This document shows, one piece after another, positions 26,416 through 35,582 of a stretch of DNA of 64,000 nt; position 1 is the first letter of the stretch, and the number at the start of each line of letters is the position of its first letter. The translations under genes and the position numbers were made by a program. The notes beneath the pieces were generated by a model, which was not told the origin of the DNA, made no database searches, and saw only the letters and a program-made list of their open reading frames with translations. The DNA is from Pedobacter panaciterrae (GTDB lineage: Bacteria; Bacteroidota; Bacteroidia; Sphingobacteriales; Sphingobacteriaceae). The stretch spans positions 186,001 to 250,000 of the forward strand of contig NZ_JABMKW010000018.1 of NCBI RefSeq assembly GCF_013204795.1, read 5' to 3'.

Positions 26416-27501
26416 ATGGCCCAGGAAAATCCATATCCATACGAGCCCGAATTCTCTTTAAGCAAAGTAATCGGAAACCGCATAAATGACCTTAAATACG
26501 TTTTCAGTTTTAAAAAACTTCTGGCCGCTACAGTAATTACAGGAGCACTGCTTGGTGCATTAAGTGCCTGGCTTTGGACGCCTTCTTATACGGCGAGGTT
26601 AACTTTTGTGATTGATGACGCTAAATCATCAGGAGCCGGTGGACTTGCTGCCTTAGCAGGGCAATTCGGCTTTAGTATGGACGGAATTGGTGGTGGTAGT
26701 GGCGTGCTGGCCGGTGATAATGTACAAGAGCTGGTAAAGAGCCAGAAATTAATTAAGGCCACCTTGCTTTCCGCTTATGATACCACACAAACCAGATCCC
26801 TGGCCGATCGTTACGCCCAGGTAAATAAGCTGGACAAGAAATGGCTTAAATACAGTACTGATGGAAAGATCATCACTTTTCCGGTTAATAGCAAGCAATA
26901 TACCCGAATTCAAGACAGTCTTTTACATGTAATGACCGAACAGATCCTTGGTGGTGAGTTTGGCATTGCGAAAACGGATAAAAAGCTTGGCTTTTTTGAG
27001 GTAAATACCACCATGAAAGATGAGAGGCTGGCACAACTATTCTGTACCCGCATCATTAAACAAGCTACAGATTTCTATATCCGTACCAAAACCAGCAGGT
27101 TAAGAAGTAATGTAAATCGTTTACAGCACCGTGCAGACAGTATTGGCCTGATCTTAAACCGCAAGACTTATGCGGCTTCTTCTGCCAGTCAGGCTTTGCT
27201 AGATTTGAATCCGGCCTATGCCTCAGCTAATGCTACTGCGGAGGTAAAGGAACGCGATAAGATTGTTTTAAGCACTATCTTTACTGAAACTGTTAAGAAC
27301 CTGGAGGTAAGTAAAACCATGCTGGCTCAAGAAACCCCAACCGTACAAATTGTAGATGAGCCTGAACTGCCATTAAAGAAAAACCGGTTAAAATACTCAA
27401 TGGGTATATTAACCGGTATGCTGATAGGAGGAATTGCTTGTGGTTTCTATATCCTTTTATTTAGAAGCGATAAGAGACACCCAGTTCCCCATGAAAGTTA
27501 A
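26416..27501 (+). CDS. wzz: Chain-length determinant / polysaccharide co-polymerase (Wzz)
   Basis: This 361-residue inner-membrane protein has two membrane helices (about 32-52 and 333-353) around a periplasmic domain with coiled-coil potential. A Gly-rich loop (GGLAALAGQFGFSMDGIGGGSG) near 70-95 and the proline-containing PTVQIVDEPELPLKKNRLK before the second helix are Wzz features. There is no kinase domain, so chain length here is not controlled by a fused BY-kinase. Its last 41 bases overlap the convergent Wzi gene. Confidence 0.92.
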   Translation: MAQENPYPYEPEFSLSKVIGNRINDLKYVFSFKKLLAATVITGALLGALSAWLWTPSYTARLTFVIDDAKSSGAGGLAALAGQFGFSMDGIGGGSGVLAGDNVQELVKSQKLIKATLLSAYDTTQTRSLADRYAQVNKLDKKWLKYSTDGKIITFPVNSKQYTRIQDSLLHVMTEQILGGEFGIAKTDKKLGFFEVNTTMKDERLAQLFCTRIIKQATDFYIRTKTSRLRSNVNRLQHRADSIGLILNRKTYAASSASQALLDLNPAYASANATAEVKERDKIVLSTIFTETVKNLEVSKTMLAQETPTVQIVDEPELPLKKNRLKYSMGILTGMLIGGIACGFYILLFRSDKRHPVPHES

Positions 27502-29167
27502 ATACACCGTTGTGAGGAATGTAATACCTATCAGAAGTTGGATCGTAATCTTTTAACCTCCATTGGTAATTCATTGACCTGATTCCTTGCAGTTTTGCAT
27601 TGAATAGGAGATTTCCATAATTCCATTCGCCTTGGGCGGCCAGTGCAAAATCTACCCAGCGTCTGCTTTGTCCTTTTAAATCTCCAATAACAGAAGTATA
27701 GAAATCCATATTATGCTCATAACGCTCAAATGAAAGACCAAGTCTTTTTAGACCATTAACCCAGCTCACGTCCAATGACTGTAAATTGCCTCCAGAGCCG
27801 ACTCCAGCACCTAATAGCTGTCCTTTATTGGTATATCCATCCCAAACTCCACCATGAGTATACCATCCTCCTGCTGGTCTTACCAATCGATCTGGTGATT
27901 GAGACATTTGTGTGATCTCAGCATTAACGGCAATAAATTCTTCCTGGCGTGTCTTCAGTGGCACTAATTTTCTTACACCAAACAAATAAGCACGCGAGTG
28001 ATCCGGGGAACCAATAAAGTCTCTGAAATTATATGAATTATCATTAATCCCATATTCAAAATAGATTTCTGCTTTGGCTTTGGTAAAGAGCCAGCGAGCA
28101 TATAAAGAAGTCAACTGGTCACGATCGAAAGGATCTCCATCGTTGGTTTTAACTTTCTGATAAGGGGTAAAGAATGGCACATAGTCTTTAAAGCCACTCA
28201 GGTCAGAATTGTACGCGTTAAATGCTCTTGTAAATCCTAGAAATAATCCTGGCACCCATTTAGGTTGATAAGTGAGGTTAAAGGCAGAAAGATAACGCCA
28301 GTCATCTCTTTTTTCTCTGAATAAATCTTGTCCATTTGCCGCATTTTGCACTTCAAGCGGTGAAAGACCAGTTGCATTTAAGCGACCAGCAATAATCTGC
28401 GCTTCAAAAGATCCTATATAGGTATGAATTGGGCGCATGGTATTTAAAGTAATATGCTTAAATCCCGCAGCAGTATTACTCATCAATAAAGAGTTTCGCA
28501 TACCAGGCCCCCACCATAAATTTTCATTGGAAACGCCAATTGATGCTGGGCCAAGGCTCAATCTAATGCTACTTTGTCCCCATAAGACCTTATTGTATGT
28601 GCCATTACCAAAACGCTCAGGCAAATCTATATCATTGTATGTGGCATAGTATCTCCTAAGTTCAACATCCGACCGGCCAACAGCAAAACCATCAAAGCTT
28701 TTATTTGCAGCGTATACAAATTCAGGCTGTAGCTGAATACTTAAAGGGCCAATTTTTGCAAAAAAGCCTCCTGTGATTAACGATTGATACCCACGGGCAG
28801 GGATCATTGCACCATCGTTCCAACCATAAGGATGATGGGAGTTGAATTGCTGCTGCCAGCTGAAAGGCAAGATTTGGAACTTTCCCCTTCCATTAGCAAA
28901 AGAAAATGGTCCGTCAAATTTCAACCAACCATTTTCCTTCAGTGAGCTATCCGGATCAAACGCATTGCGCACTTTAAATACTTCCGTGGGAAACAATGGC
29001 CTGCTTGTAAAGGATACTGTCGAGTCGAGCTCTCCTAGTAGCTGTTTTCTACGATAATAGTCTTCTAAGACCGGTGTTCCAACAGGAAGTGACTGCGCCT
29101 GTGTCTGGGTTAAGTTTAAACCACTGCAAATAACAACAGTAAGGATTGAATAATATATCTTCTTCAT
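27461..29167 (-). CDS. Capsule assembly Wzi family protein
   Basis: This 568-residue predicted outer-membrane barrel has a signal peptide (about 1-24, ending TQAQ). The Wzi-type motif VLWGQSSIRLSLGPASIGVSNENLWWGPGMRNSLLMSN lies near residue 190-225. The C-terminus ends GELGVSYRF with terminal Phe. It closely resembles the next upstream gene (29180-30868): both begin SLPVGTP with a nearby DYYRR and share HHPYGWNDGAMIPA. This indicates a tandem duplication. It overlaps the plus-strand wzz by 41 bases. Confidence 0.87.
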   Translation of the reverse strand: MKKIYYSILTVVICSGLNLTQTQAQSLPVGTPVLEDYYRRKQLLGELDSTVSFTSRPLFPTEVFKVRNAFDPDSSLKENGWLKFDGPFSFANGRGKFQILPFSWQQQFNSHHPYGWNDGAMIPARGYQSLITGGFFAKIGPLSIQLQPEFVYAANKSFDGFAVGRSDVELRRYYATYNDIDLPERFGNGTYNKVLWGQSSIRLSLGPASIGVSNENLWWGPGMRNSLLMSNTAAGFKHITLNTMRPIHTYIGSFEAQIIAGRLNATGLSPLEVQNAANGQDLFREKRDDWRYLSAFNLTYQPKWVPGLFLGFTRAFNAYNSDLSGFKDYVPFFTPYQKVKTNDGDPFDRDQLTSLYARWLFTKAKAEIYFEYGINDNSYNFRDFIGSPDHSRAYLFGVRKLVPLKTRQEEFIAVNAEITQMSQSPDRLVRPAGGWYTHGGVWDGYTNKGQLLGAGVGSGGNLQSLDVSWVNGLKRLGLSFERYEHNMDFYTSVIGDLKGQSRRWVDFALAAQGEWNYGNLLFNAKLQGIRSMNYQWRLKDYDPTSDRYYIPHNGVFNFHGELGVSYRF

Positions 29168-29179
29168 TGTAATGCGGGA

Positions 29180-30868
29180 TTAAAAACGATAGGTAACACC
29201 TGCCTGAACCTGTAAGTTAAAAGCATCTCTTCCATTTACCCAAATCGGATCATTAGGTCCCTGAAACAAATACCATTGATAATTTAAGGACTTTATCCCC
29301 TGCAATTTCGCATTGAAAATGAAATTCTTATAATTCCATTCCCCATTTGCCGCGAGGCTAAGGTCAGTCCAATGCCTTCTGGGGTCAACACTATCCTCGT
29401 AGGCATAAAAATAAAAATCGTTATTGTGAACGTAGCGTTCCAATTGCAATCCTATTCTTTTTAATCCCTTAAACCAGCTCACATCCAACGACTGTAAGTT
29501 CCCGCCCGGTCCGATGCCTGCACCTAGCACTTCTCCCCGATTGGTATAACCATGTCGGATGCTTTTACTCAGGTACCAGCTATTGGCCGTTCTGATCTTA
29601 TCTGCTGAGGTTTCCTGCATTTGCGTAACTTCCACATTGATCATGATGTTCTCATCTCTTGATTTATTGAAGGGGAGGATTTTTCGGAGCCCAAAAAGGT
29701 AGGCTCTGGATTGCTGTGGCTCAAGCAGTGCTCCACGCAGGTCCTGTGTGGAATTGCTGTGTCCATACTCGAAATAAATTTCGGCATGTTCCTCTGGCCA
29801 CAGCCATCGTATAAATATGGAACTATGTTCGTCCCGTTCATTAAGGGATTCATCTCCAACTACCCGCTTAACCCTTGAAAAGAAGGGAAGATAATCGCCA
29901 AAGCTGTTCAAATCATCGCTATACGTTTGGGCAGTTCTCGTTATACCCAAAAATAACCCCGGAATCCACTTAGGTTGGTAGGTGACAACGAGTCCCGACA
30001 AATAACGCCAATCGTTTCTCTTTGGAACATACAATGGATTAAAAAAATATTCACGTTCAGGTTCAAGCACTCCAAAACCCGATGACTCCAGTCTGCCAGC
30101 AATTAATTGGCCTTCAAAAGATCCGATTGGTGTGGAGATCGGTTTCCTGGTATTTAAGGTTAAGTGTTTAAAGCCCGGGGCGGTATTGCTCATCAGAAGA
30201 GAACTACGCATGCCGGGTCCCCACCAAAGATTCTCTGTTGAAAGGCCGAATGATAGGGCTTTGTAATTTAACCTGATGCTACTTTGGCCCCAATAAGCTT
30301 TATTGTAGGCACTTTTTCCGAACCTGGCCGGAAGGTCTATATTGTTATAAAAGTCGTAATACCTTGCGGCAATTACGTCATAATGATCCTTATCAAAGGT
30401 ATCAAACCCAGTATTTGCGGCCAAGACCACTTCAGGTCTGAATTGAATGGTAAGCGGTCCGTACTCGGCATAAATCCCTGCACTTAAAACAGTTTGTAAG
30501 CCCTTTGCAGGAATCATCGCCCCGTCGTTCCATCCATATGGATGGTGTGTGTTTATTTGATTTTGAATGCCTAAGGGCAGAAGCATGGCTTTAAACTTGC
30601 CAGAATCCAAACCCCAGCTATGATCAGCATCGAGCAGGTTATACCGTGTTTCATCTTCCAGGTAAAACACATCCTTTTTACCAAAAGCTGATTTAGGCAT
30701 CACCGGCCTTACCATAAAGGAAACGCTGGAATCCAATTGCCCAAGGAGCTGGCTACGTCTGTAATAATCTTCTGCACCAGGCGTTCCAACGGGTAAAGAT
30801 TGAGCCGTTGATTTGAAATTAAAGCTTCCCGCTAATAAAATCAGGGTGGTTAATTTTAAGTATCTCAT
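29180..30868 (-). CDS. Capsule assembly Wzi family protein (tandem paralogue)
   Basis: This 562-residue paralogue of the downstream gene has the same layout: signal peptide ending STAQ, SLPVGTPGAEDYYRRSQLLGQLDSSVSF, HHPYGWNDGAMIPAKG, YWGQSSIRLNYKALSFGLSTENLWWGPGMRSS, and a barrel C-terminus VQAGVTYRF. It starts in a 4-base ATGA overlap with the lipoprotein gene (30865-30868), so the lipoprotein and both Wzi genes form one operon. Wzi proteins bind capsule at the outer membrane. Two adjacent copies suggest different glycans or a heteromeric assembly. Confidence 0.87.
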   Translation of the reverse strand: MRYLKLTTLILLAGSFNFKSTAQSLPVGTPGAEDYYRRSQLLGQLDSSVSFMVRPVMPKSAFGKKDVFYLEDETRYNLLDADHSWGLDSGKFKAMLLPLGIQNQINTHHPYGWNDGAMIPAKGLQTVLSAGIYAEYGPLTIQFRPEVVLAANTGFDTFDKDHYDVIAARYYDFYNNIDLPARFGKSAYNKAYWGQSSIRLNYKALSFGLSTENLWWGPGMRSSLLMSNTAPGFKHLTLNTRKPISTPIGSFEGQLIAGRLESSGFGVLEPEREYFFNPLYVPKRNDWRYLSGLVVTYQPKWIPGLFLGITRTAQTYSDDLNSFGDYLPFFSRVKRVVGDESLNERDEHSSIFIRWLWPEEHAEIYFEYGHSNSTQDLRGALLEPQQSRAYLFGLRKILPFNKSRDENIMINVEVTQMQETSADKIRTANSWYLSKSIRHGYTNRGEVLGAGIGPGGNLQSLDVSWFKGLKRIGLQLERYVHNNDFYFYAYEDSVDPRRHWTDLSLAANGEWNYKNFIFNAKLQGIKSLNYQWYLFQGPNDPIWVNGRDAFNLQVQAGVTYRF

Positions 30869-31518
30869 AACCTGATTGCTTTAATTTTAATATTATCGAC
30901 CGACCAACTTTCGTCGCATTTAGGATCAGGAGCATTGCTTTGCTTTAACTGATCAAGACATTTCAGGATTAGCTTTTGATCGGAATGTTTGATTTGTTTA
31001 ACAATTTTATACAAAGAGGTTCCTCCTACTACACCTGCCATATTACAAACTCCCGGAAGATTTCTATTAGCAGCACCGGTTTTAGGATTGTTGTTGTTAT
31101 TTGGATAATTGTGCGGATAAGACTGAGGCTCACAAAAAGTACCGGTTCCGCAGGGCACATTAGAGAACGTTGTTCTGATGTAACTCTTTCCATCCAGCAT
31201 CATCTCCCAAAAATCCGGGCCGTCAACTATGCCATCTTCACCTTCCTTATTCCCATCCCAGGCATCATGGATATAGAGATCAAAAGAGATTTCGACCAAA
31301 TCATGTTCCGGTAGCTTGCTCAACGATAGCTCAAACCCGCTATTGTTGTATCTACCCAGTACTTTAGAGTTGTTGAACGTTTCGATCTCTCCACCGGAAA
31401 TACCGGTCAGATTACTTTGTTCAAAATCATTACTATAGACTTCAGCTTGGTTGCGATAGTCCTTTGCGCAGGATCCAAACAAGATCAGACACAAAAAAAA
31501 TAATAGACATTTATTCAT
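30865..31518 (-). CDS. Cys-rich lipoprotein with predicted jelly-roll domain
   Basis: This 217-residue protein has the lipobox LFGSC (Cys17) after a hydrophobic signal. The mature part starts AKDYRNQAEVYSNDFEQ and shows alternating strands with FDLYIHDAWDGN (79-90), GPDFWEMMLDGK (100-111) and a final ESWSVDNIKIKAIRL. This layout is common in MAM/lectin-like beta-sandwich domains, often Ca-binding and carbohydrate-binding. Five further cysteines (123, 129, 158, 187, 201) suggest disulfides. An Asn/Pro-rich loop lies near 135-148. It is first in the operon with two Wzi paralogues. Function is not recognised; surface glycan binding or modification is an inference. Confidence 0.8.
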   Translation of the reverse strand: MNKCLLFFLCLILFGSCAKDYRNQAEVYSNDFEQSNLTGISGGEIETFNNSKVLGRYNNSGFELSLSKLPEHDLVEISFDLYIHDAWDGNKEGEDGIVDGPDFWEMMLDGKSYIRTTFSNVPCGTGTFCEPQSYPHNYPNNNNNPKTGAANRNLPGVCNMAGVVGGTSLYKIVKQIKHSDQKLILKCLDQLKQSNAPDPKCDESWSVDNIKIKAIRL

Positions 31519-31614
31519 TAAATAGCTTTTTCTTCATACAGGTATTCATCGGATTCTATGCACACAACTTTAATGCCGTATTTTGGAAAACACAACGATC
31601 CCAGTTTTGCACCG

Positions 31615-31622
31615 CAAACTTA
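31615..31622 (-). promoter_or_regulatory. Candidate -7 box for the lipoprotein-wzi-wzi operon
   Basis: The minus strand reads TAAGTTTG, a full TAnnTTTG match, 97 bases upstream of the lipoprotein ATG. No convincing -33 element is seen. The leader between them holds no other gene. Confidence 0.35.
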
Positions 31623-31643
31623 CCGTTTTAATAAGGAAGGAGA

Positions 31644-32789
31644 TTAATTTTCTGAGATTTTCTCGAGCACCCGTTCAGCAAAGCTTTTTTCAGATTTAGC
31701 GGCTTTCGGTGCTTTTACAGTATCAGGTAATGAAAGCGCTTTTCTTTTGAAGATGTTTATAGACAAACTTAAGACACCATTTAAGCTTAGCATCAACAGC
31801 ATGATTAACGAGATCAGCTGTGCATCGCCTATGCTTTGTAATGCCAAGGCAGTAATAATAAAAACAACATTTACAGATGCAAGTACTAATGTTGCCTGCA
31901 CATGACTTAAACCAAGGGATAACAAGCGATGATGAATATGATTGCTATCCGCAGTAAATGGAGAGGTACCACGCATGATTCTCAGTGTGAAAACGCGTAA
32001 CGTATCAAAAACAGGTATAATTAAAATGGCAGAGATCAGCCCCATACCTGAAGTGACGACAAATGGTCCGGCCATTACGTTTTCAGTAAGACTTATGGTC
32101 ATGAACTTAATACTCAGGACAGCAGCAATGAATCCCAACAGTAGTGAGCCTGAATCTCCCATGAAGATTCTTGCAGGAGTTACGTTAAAGAATAAAAACC
32201 CTAAAAGTGCGCCGGCTAGTGCAGTTGCTAGGTAAGCCCATCCCAAATCACCTGATTTATAAAAAAGCACACCAAATGCTACACAAAGAATTAATCCAAT
32301 TGATCCGGCAAGTCCATCGATACCGTCAATTAGATTAAACGCGTTGACAATCCCAACAATAAAAAAGACTGTTAGCGTTATACTTGCATAGTAAGGGAGA
32401 TCATAAATCCCAAATACCCCATGCAAGTCGGTTATTCTAATGTTTGCTACCAACGCTACAATAAAAGCACTTGCGAATTGTGCAACAAATTTGATACCCG
32501 GGCCTAAACCTATAATATCATCCTTTAATCCGATCATAAATAGCACAAGTCCTGCACCCATTAAAACATTCGCTTCTGGTAGTATATTCGATGGTATGAA
32601 TATGGAACACGAAAAAAGAAATCCGGTAAAAATGGCTACACCTCCAAAGTTTGGTATAATACGCTTATGGATCTTTCTGGACTCATTTGGATCGTCAAAT
32701 AGCCGTTTTCTTAAGGAAACAGTTATGATAGGCGGGATAGCAAATGCTACAACTAAAAGACTTGTTAGGTAGATAAGAGTGAAAAGCAT
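31644..32789 (-). CDS. wecA: Undecaprenyl-phosphate sugar-1-phosphate transferase (WecA/TagO-like)
   Basis: This 381-residue polytopic membrane enzyme of the MraY/WecA superfamily transfers a HexNAc-1-phosphate to undecaprenyl phosphate and would initiate the region C glycan. Visible hallmarks are RKIHKRIIPNFGGVAIF, GLKDDIIGLGP, NAFNLIDGIDGLAGSIG with the catalytic aspartates, RIFMGDSGSLLLGF and the cytoplasmic loop DSNHIHHRLLSLGLSH. It has about eleven helices. It is chemically distinct from the WcaJ-type initiator at 9.6 kb, so the window holds two initiation systems. A candidate promoter lies 41 bases upstream of its start codon. Confidence 0.94.
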   Translation of the reverse strand: MLFTLIYLTSLLVVAFAIPPIITVSLRKRLFDDPNESRKIHKRIIPNFGGVAIFTGFLFSCSIFIPSNILPEANVLMGAGLVLFMIGLKDDIIGLGPGIKFVAQFASAFIVALVANIRITDLHGVFGIYDLPYYASITLTVFFIVGIVNAFNLIDGIDGLAGSIGLILCVAFGVLFYKSGDLGWAYLATALAGALLGFLFFNVTPARIFMGDSGSLLLGFIAAVLSIKFMTISLTENVMAGPFVVTSGMGLISAILIIPVFDTLRVFTLRIMRGTSPFTADSNHIHHRLLSLGLSHVQATLVLASVNVVFIITALALQSIGDAQLISLIMLLMLSLNGVLSLSINIFKRKALSLPDTVKAPKAAKSEKSFAERVLEKISEN

Positions 32790-32829
32790 AGGTGGCGATT
32801 ATGTGTGAGAGCAAGAACTATAATGATGC

Positions 32830-32837
32830 CAAATTTA
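32830..32837 (-). promoter_or_regulatory. Candidate -7 box for wecA
   Basis: The minus strand reads TAAATTTG, a full TAnnTTTG match, 41 bases before the wecA ATG and just after the hairpin at 32850-32873. No -33 TTTG is visible. It would let wecA be transcribed separately from the long upstream operon. Confidence 0.35.
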
Positions 32838-32849
32838 AGGAAAATTATC

Positions 32850-32873
32850 TGATATCACCTAGTAGTGATATTA
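32850..32873 (-). terminator. Hairpin spanning the last GT2 stop codon, possible terminator
   Basis: TGATATCAC (32850-32858) and GTGATATTA (32865-32873) pair over nine positions with one G-U, with a six-base loop. On the minus strand the hairpin is followed by AGATAATTTTCC, a weak T tract. The TGA stop of the GT2 gene (32855-32857) lies inside the distal arm, so the structure could end the long operon. Confidence 0.4.
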
Positions 32874-33697
32874 TTTTTAATTACAGACAGAACCTCCTGG
32901 TTAATTCTTTTTCTTTCATTATCAAAAAACCACCCCCATTTATTAAAGTACTTAATTGCCGACAGAATATGAATTTTTAGCAATTTGCCATTTTTATAAG
33001 ATTCTTTGGCATGACCATGAATAATGGAAACGCCTGGATAAAATATCGTTTTTGAATTCCGATTAATTCTACGGATAAGATCGTAATCTTCGAGGTACAT
33101 GAAGTATCTGGGATCAAATAACCCTGATTTTTCAAAAGCACTCGTCCTAACAAACATAAAACAACCCGATAAACAGGGTGTATTTAAAGTACTGTTATAA
33201 TCGAAATCATGGAGTTCATATCGTGCATTTTGTTTTTTGGCCCAGGCTGTATTGCCCATAAACCTTCTTCCGATCAAATCAAAAGGCGTTGGCAGCAATT
33301 TACAGAGTCTCTGTAAACTCCCGTCGTTAAAAAATATCTTCGGCATTAACGAGCCAACATCCCTATGGGATTCCATGTAATTATAGATGTTTTCAAGGAT
33401 TCCCTTTTGAAAACTAATATCTGGATTCATAATCAAATGGTAATCGGATTCATTCATAAATCTATTGATAGCTATATTGTGAGCGCTACCATACCCAGGG
33501 TTAGAAGAATTAAATAAATATTCTACACGATCATCATAAAGCTCCTTTGCTAATTCTAATTTTAGAATATCAGTAGGAGAATTATCAATTAACAATAATT
33601 TCAAAGTTATTGAACTATTTAAAATACTATTAATAGCAGCTTTGACTATATCTTTTTCAGTTTTGTACAGAACAATACTGCACGATAATTTAATCAT
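32855..33697 (-). CDS. Glycosyltransferase family 2
   Basis: This 280-residue GT-A enzyme shows IVLYKTEKDIVKAAINSIL at the N-terminus, DNSPTD (nucleotide binding), NSSNPGYGSAHNIAI, MNPDISF (metal-binding position) and MYLEDYDLIRRINR (catalytic acidic pair). This pattern is characteristic of rhamnosyl/WbbL-like GT2 transferases. Its start overlaps the preceding GT2 stop by four bases. Donor and acceptor are unknown. Confidence 0.9.
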   Translation of the reverse strand: MIKLSCSIVLYKTEKDIVKAAINSILNSSITLKLLLIDNSPTDILKLELAKELYDDRVEYLFNSSNPGYGSAHNIAINRFMNESDYHLIMNPDISFQKGILENIYNYMESHRDVGSLMPKIFFNDGSLQRLCKLLPTPFDLIGRRFMGNTAWAKKQNARYELHDFDYNSTLNTPCLSGCFMFVRTSAFEKSGLFDPRYFMYLEDYDLIRRINRNSKTIFYPGVSIIHGHAKESYKNGKLLKIHILSAIKYFNKWGWFFDNERKRINQEVLSVIKNNITTR

Positions 33698-34404
33698 ATT
33701 TTAATTAATTTATTGCATAAAGCGTAGATTAATCTTATTCTAAATCCCATTTTGGTTAAAAAACTATATTCACTAATGCCCACCGATGTACTTGATGCAT
33801 TATTTAAATGTTGTCGATAAAGCAAAAGGGGTTTGGGTAGAAAAACTACATTAAACTTTAATTCAGCTAACAGTCCTATATAAGAATCGTGCATCGGTAA
33901 TTTAGAAGGGAATGGCAATATATTATCCAAAATTTTCCTATTGAATGCCATACAACACCCCATGAAACTATTTCTCCAAAGATTCTTTAAAAAGCCCCCT
34001 CTTGAATTATTGAATTCAAAATATGATGACCGTAATTCTCTCAAACTTTCATCTACTATCCGGCAATCTGACACAACTAAGTCAAATCCAAGGCTCATTT
34101 GTTTGAGCATCTCTGAGACTCGCCCCTCAAGCCAAACATCATCCTGGTCAGAGAGAAATATAAAGTCGCCATTTGCATGTTTCAATGAATTTTCAAAATT
34201 ATAAATAGGGCTTTTAAAATCACCTGAGTAAATCTTTATTCTATTATCACGAAGTGATTTAATCTTATCAATTGTATCATCAGAAGAAGAGTCATCAGAG
34301 ATTATAATTTCATCCCTTTCATCAAGTTGAAAAAGTATGGAGTTCAATTGATCTACTATATACTTTGAGCCATTATATGTAGCTATACAAACAGAAATTT
34401 TCAT
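33694..34404 (-). CDS. Glycosyltransferase family 2 (short)
   Basis: This 236-residue GT-A protein shows SVCIATYNGSKYIVDQLNSIL, ISDDSSSDDT and FLSDQDDVWLEGRVSEML, a signature common in alpha-1,3-rhamnosyl/galactosyl GT2 enzymes of O-antigen clusters. It ends early compared with members of about 300 residues but keeps the GT-A core. It lies 8 bases after the polymerase gene and overlaps the next GT2 by four bases. Confidence 0.9.
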   Translation of the reverse strand: MKISVCIATYNGSKYIVDQLNSILFQLDERDEIIISDDSSSDDTIDKIKSLRDNRIKIYSGDFKSPIYNFENSLKHANGDFIFLSDQDDVWLEGRVSEMLKQMSLGFDLVVSDCRIVDESLRELRSSYFEFNNSRGGFLKNLWRNSFMGCCMAFNRKILDNILPFPSKLPMHDSYIGLLAELKFNVVFLPKPLLLYRQHLNNASSTSVGISEYSFLTKMGFRIRLIYALCNKLIKI

Positions 34405-34412
34405 ATTTTATA

Positions 34413-35582
34413 TTAAACTAAATAGTGGTTCTTAATTCTGATTAAGGAAACCAGCCCAACTAAAATCATAGATAGTCCTATTGGATTATTCAAGTAAGGA
34501 TTTGTGGCTGATTGTAAATAAACGAACAAAACACTTAAAAACAAGGGTGAATAAGTAACAAAAACATCTTTATTTTTATACAACGATATATATAAATATG
34601 TTATATATAGTAGTAGAGAAAACCAAAACAGTAATCCAATTATACCCTGCTTGCTAAATATCTCCAGATATGCGATTTCCATATGCTGAGGCCTTATTGG
34701 AACTCCTATTCCAAATCCATCACCCAGAAAAAAATTCAAAAAATTCGTTTTTTCTTTCACTTGCTCAACTTGCAAATATCTAATATTATCTGATATAGAT
34801 CTATTGCCAATTGTTTTCAGATAAAAAGGTACAGCCACTGCTGCGATTATTCCCGTTATTAAAAGGATGATAACACTAACCAATTTATTTCTCATTATAA
34901 ATATCAAATAAAAGAGAGCCGTTAGTAAGGTGGTCAGGATGAATCCTCTTGTAAGTGTCAAAAAAATTGAAATCAAAAGTATAAAAGCAGCCAACTTATT
35001 AAGTTTACCAGGACTAGTCATAAAAAAAAAGAAACCTATACATAAGTAAAGAAATCCTTTATAGAAAAAAAGGGTCTCGTTCCTAAATGCTATTTCTCCA
35101 AAATGCTGCATATATACATAAAATCTCATAAAGGGGATAATCCTTAAAACAATTAGCAAGACTAATAGGATGTAGATAACCCCAAGCATAAGAGAGCTCC
35201 ATTTAATTATATTAATCGCATAATCAACTTTCTCCTTATTATTAATACATAATGCAAAAAAAGGCAAGATTAGAAAAAAACTTAATGGCTTAATGTCTTC
35301 AAAAATGTCATTGAATGAAGCCCCATTAATTAACCCCATTGCAGAAGAAAATGCAGTAAGAAGAAAAAAGAAAAATGTCCAATAAAAGATAGGAGGCTCC
35401 GTTCTCTTAGTTATTGACAAAAAAATAAAAGAGATAGGTATCCCAGTAAAATAAAGAACCATCCTCAGGGTTAGTGGACCTATTTCAAAAAATCGCCCTC
35501 CCCCTCCCATAACAAGCTCTATAAGCATTATGGTAAAGAAAATATCTAAAAATATACCTACACTAAATCTCTTAAATAACAT
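34413..35582 (-). CDS. Polysaccharide polymerase-like membrane protein (Wzy)
   Basis: This 389-residue protein has about ten to eleven hydrophobic segments and a periplasmic loop containing NFFLGDGFGIGVPIRPQHMEIAYLEIFSKQGIIGLLFW. That pattern (G-x-G-x-G loop, acidic residue, next helix) resembles O-antigen ligase/polymerase proteins. It is embedded among glycosyltransferase genes and overlaps the upstream GT2 gene by 25 bases. Wzy proteins diverge strongly, so the call rests on topology, loop motif and context. Confidence 0.8.
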   Translation of the reverse strand: MLFKRFSVGIFLDIFFTIMLIELVMGGGGRFFEIGPLTLRMVLYFTGIPISFIFLSITKRTEPPIFYWTFFFFLLTAFSSAMGLINGASFNDIFEDIKPLSFFLILPFFALCINNKEKVDYAINIIKWSSLMLGVIYILLVLLIVLRIIPFMRFYVYMQHFGEIAFRNETLFFYKGFLYLCIGFFFFMTSPGKLNKLAAFILLISIFLTLTRGFILTTLLTALFYLIFIMRNKLVSVIILLITGIIAAVAVPFYLKTIGNRSISDNIRYLQVEQVKEKTNFLNFFLGDGFGIGVPIRPQHMEIAYLEIFSKQGIIGLLFWFSLLLYITYLYISLYKNKDVFVTYSPLFLSVLFVYLQSATNPYLNNPIGLSMILVGLVSLIRIKNHYLV

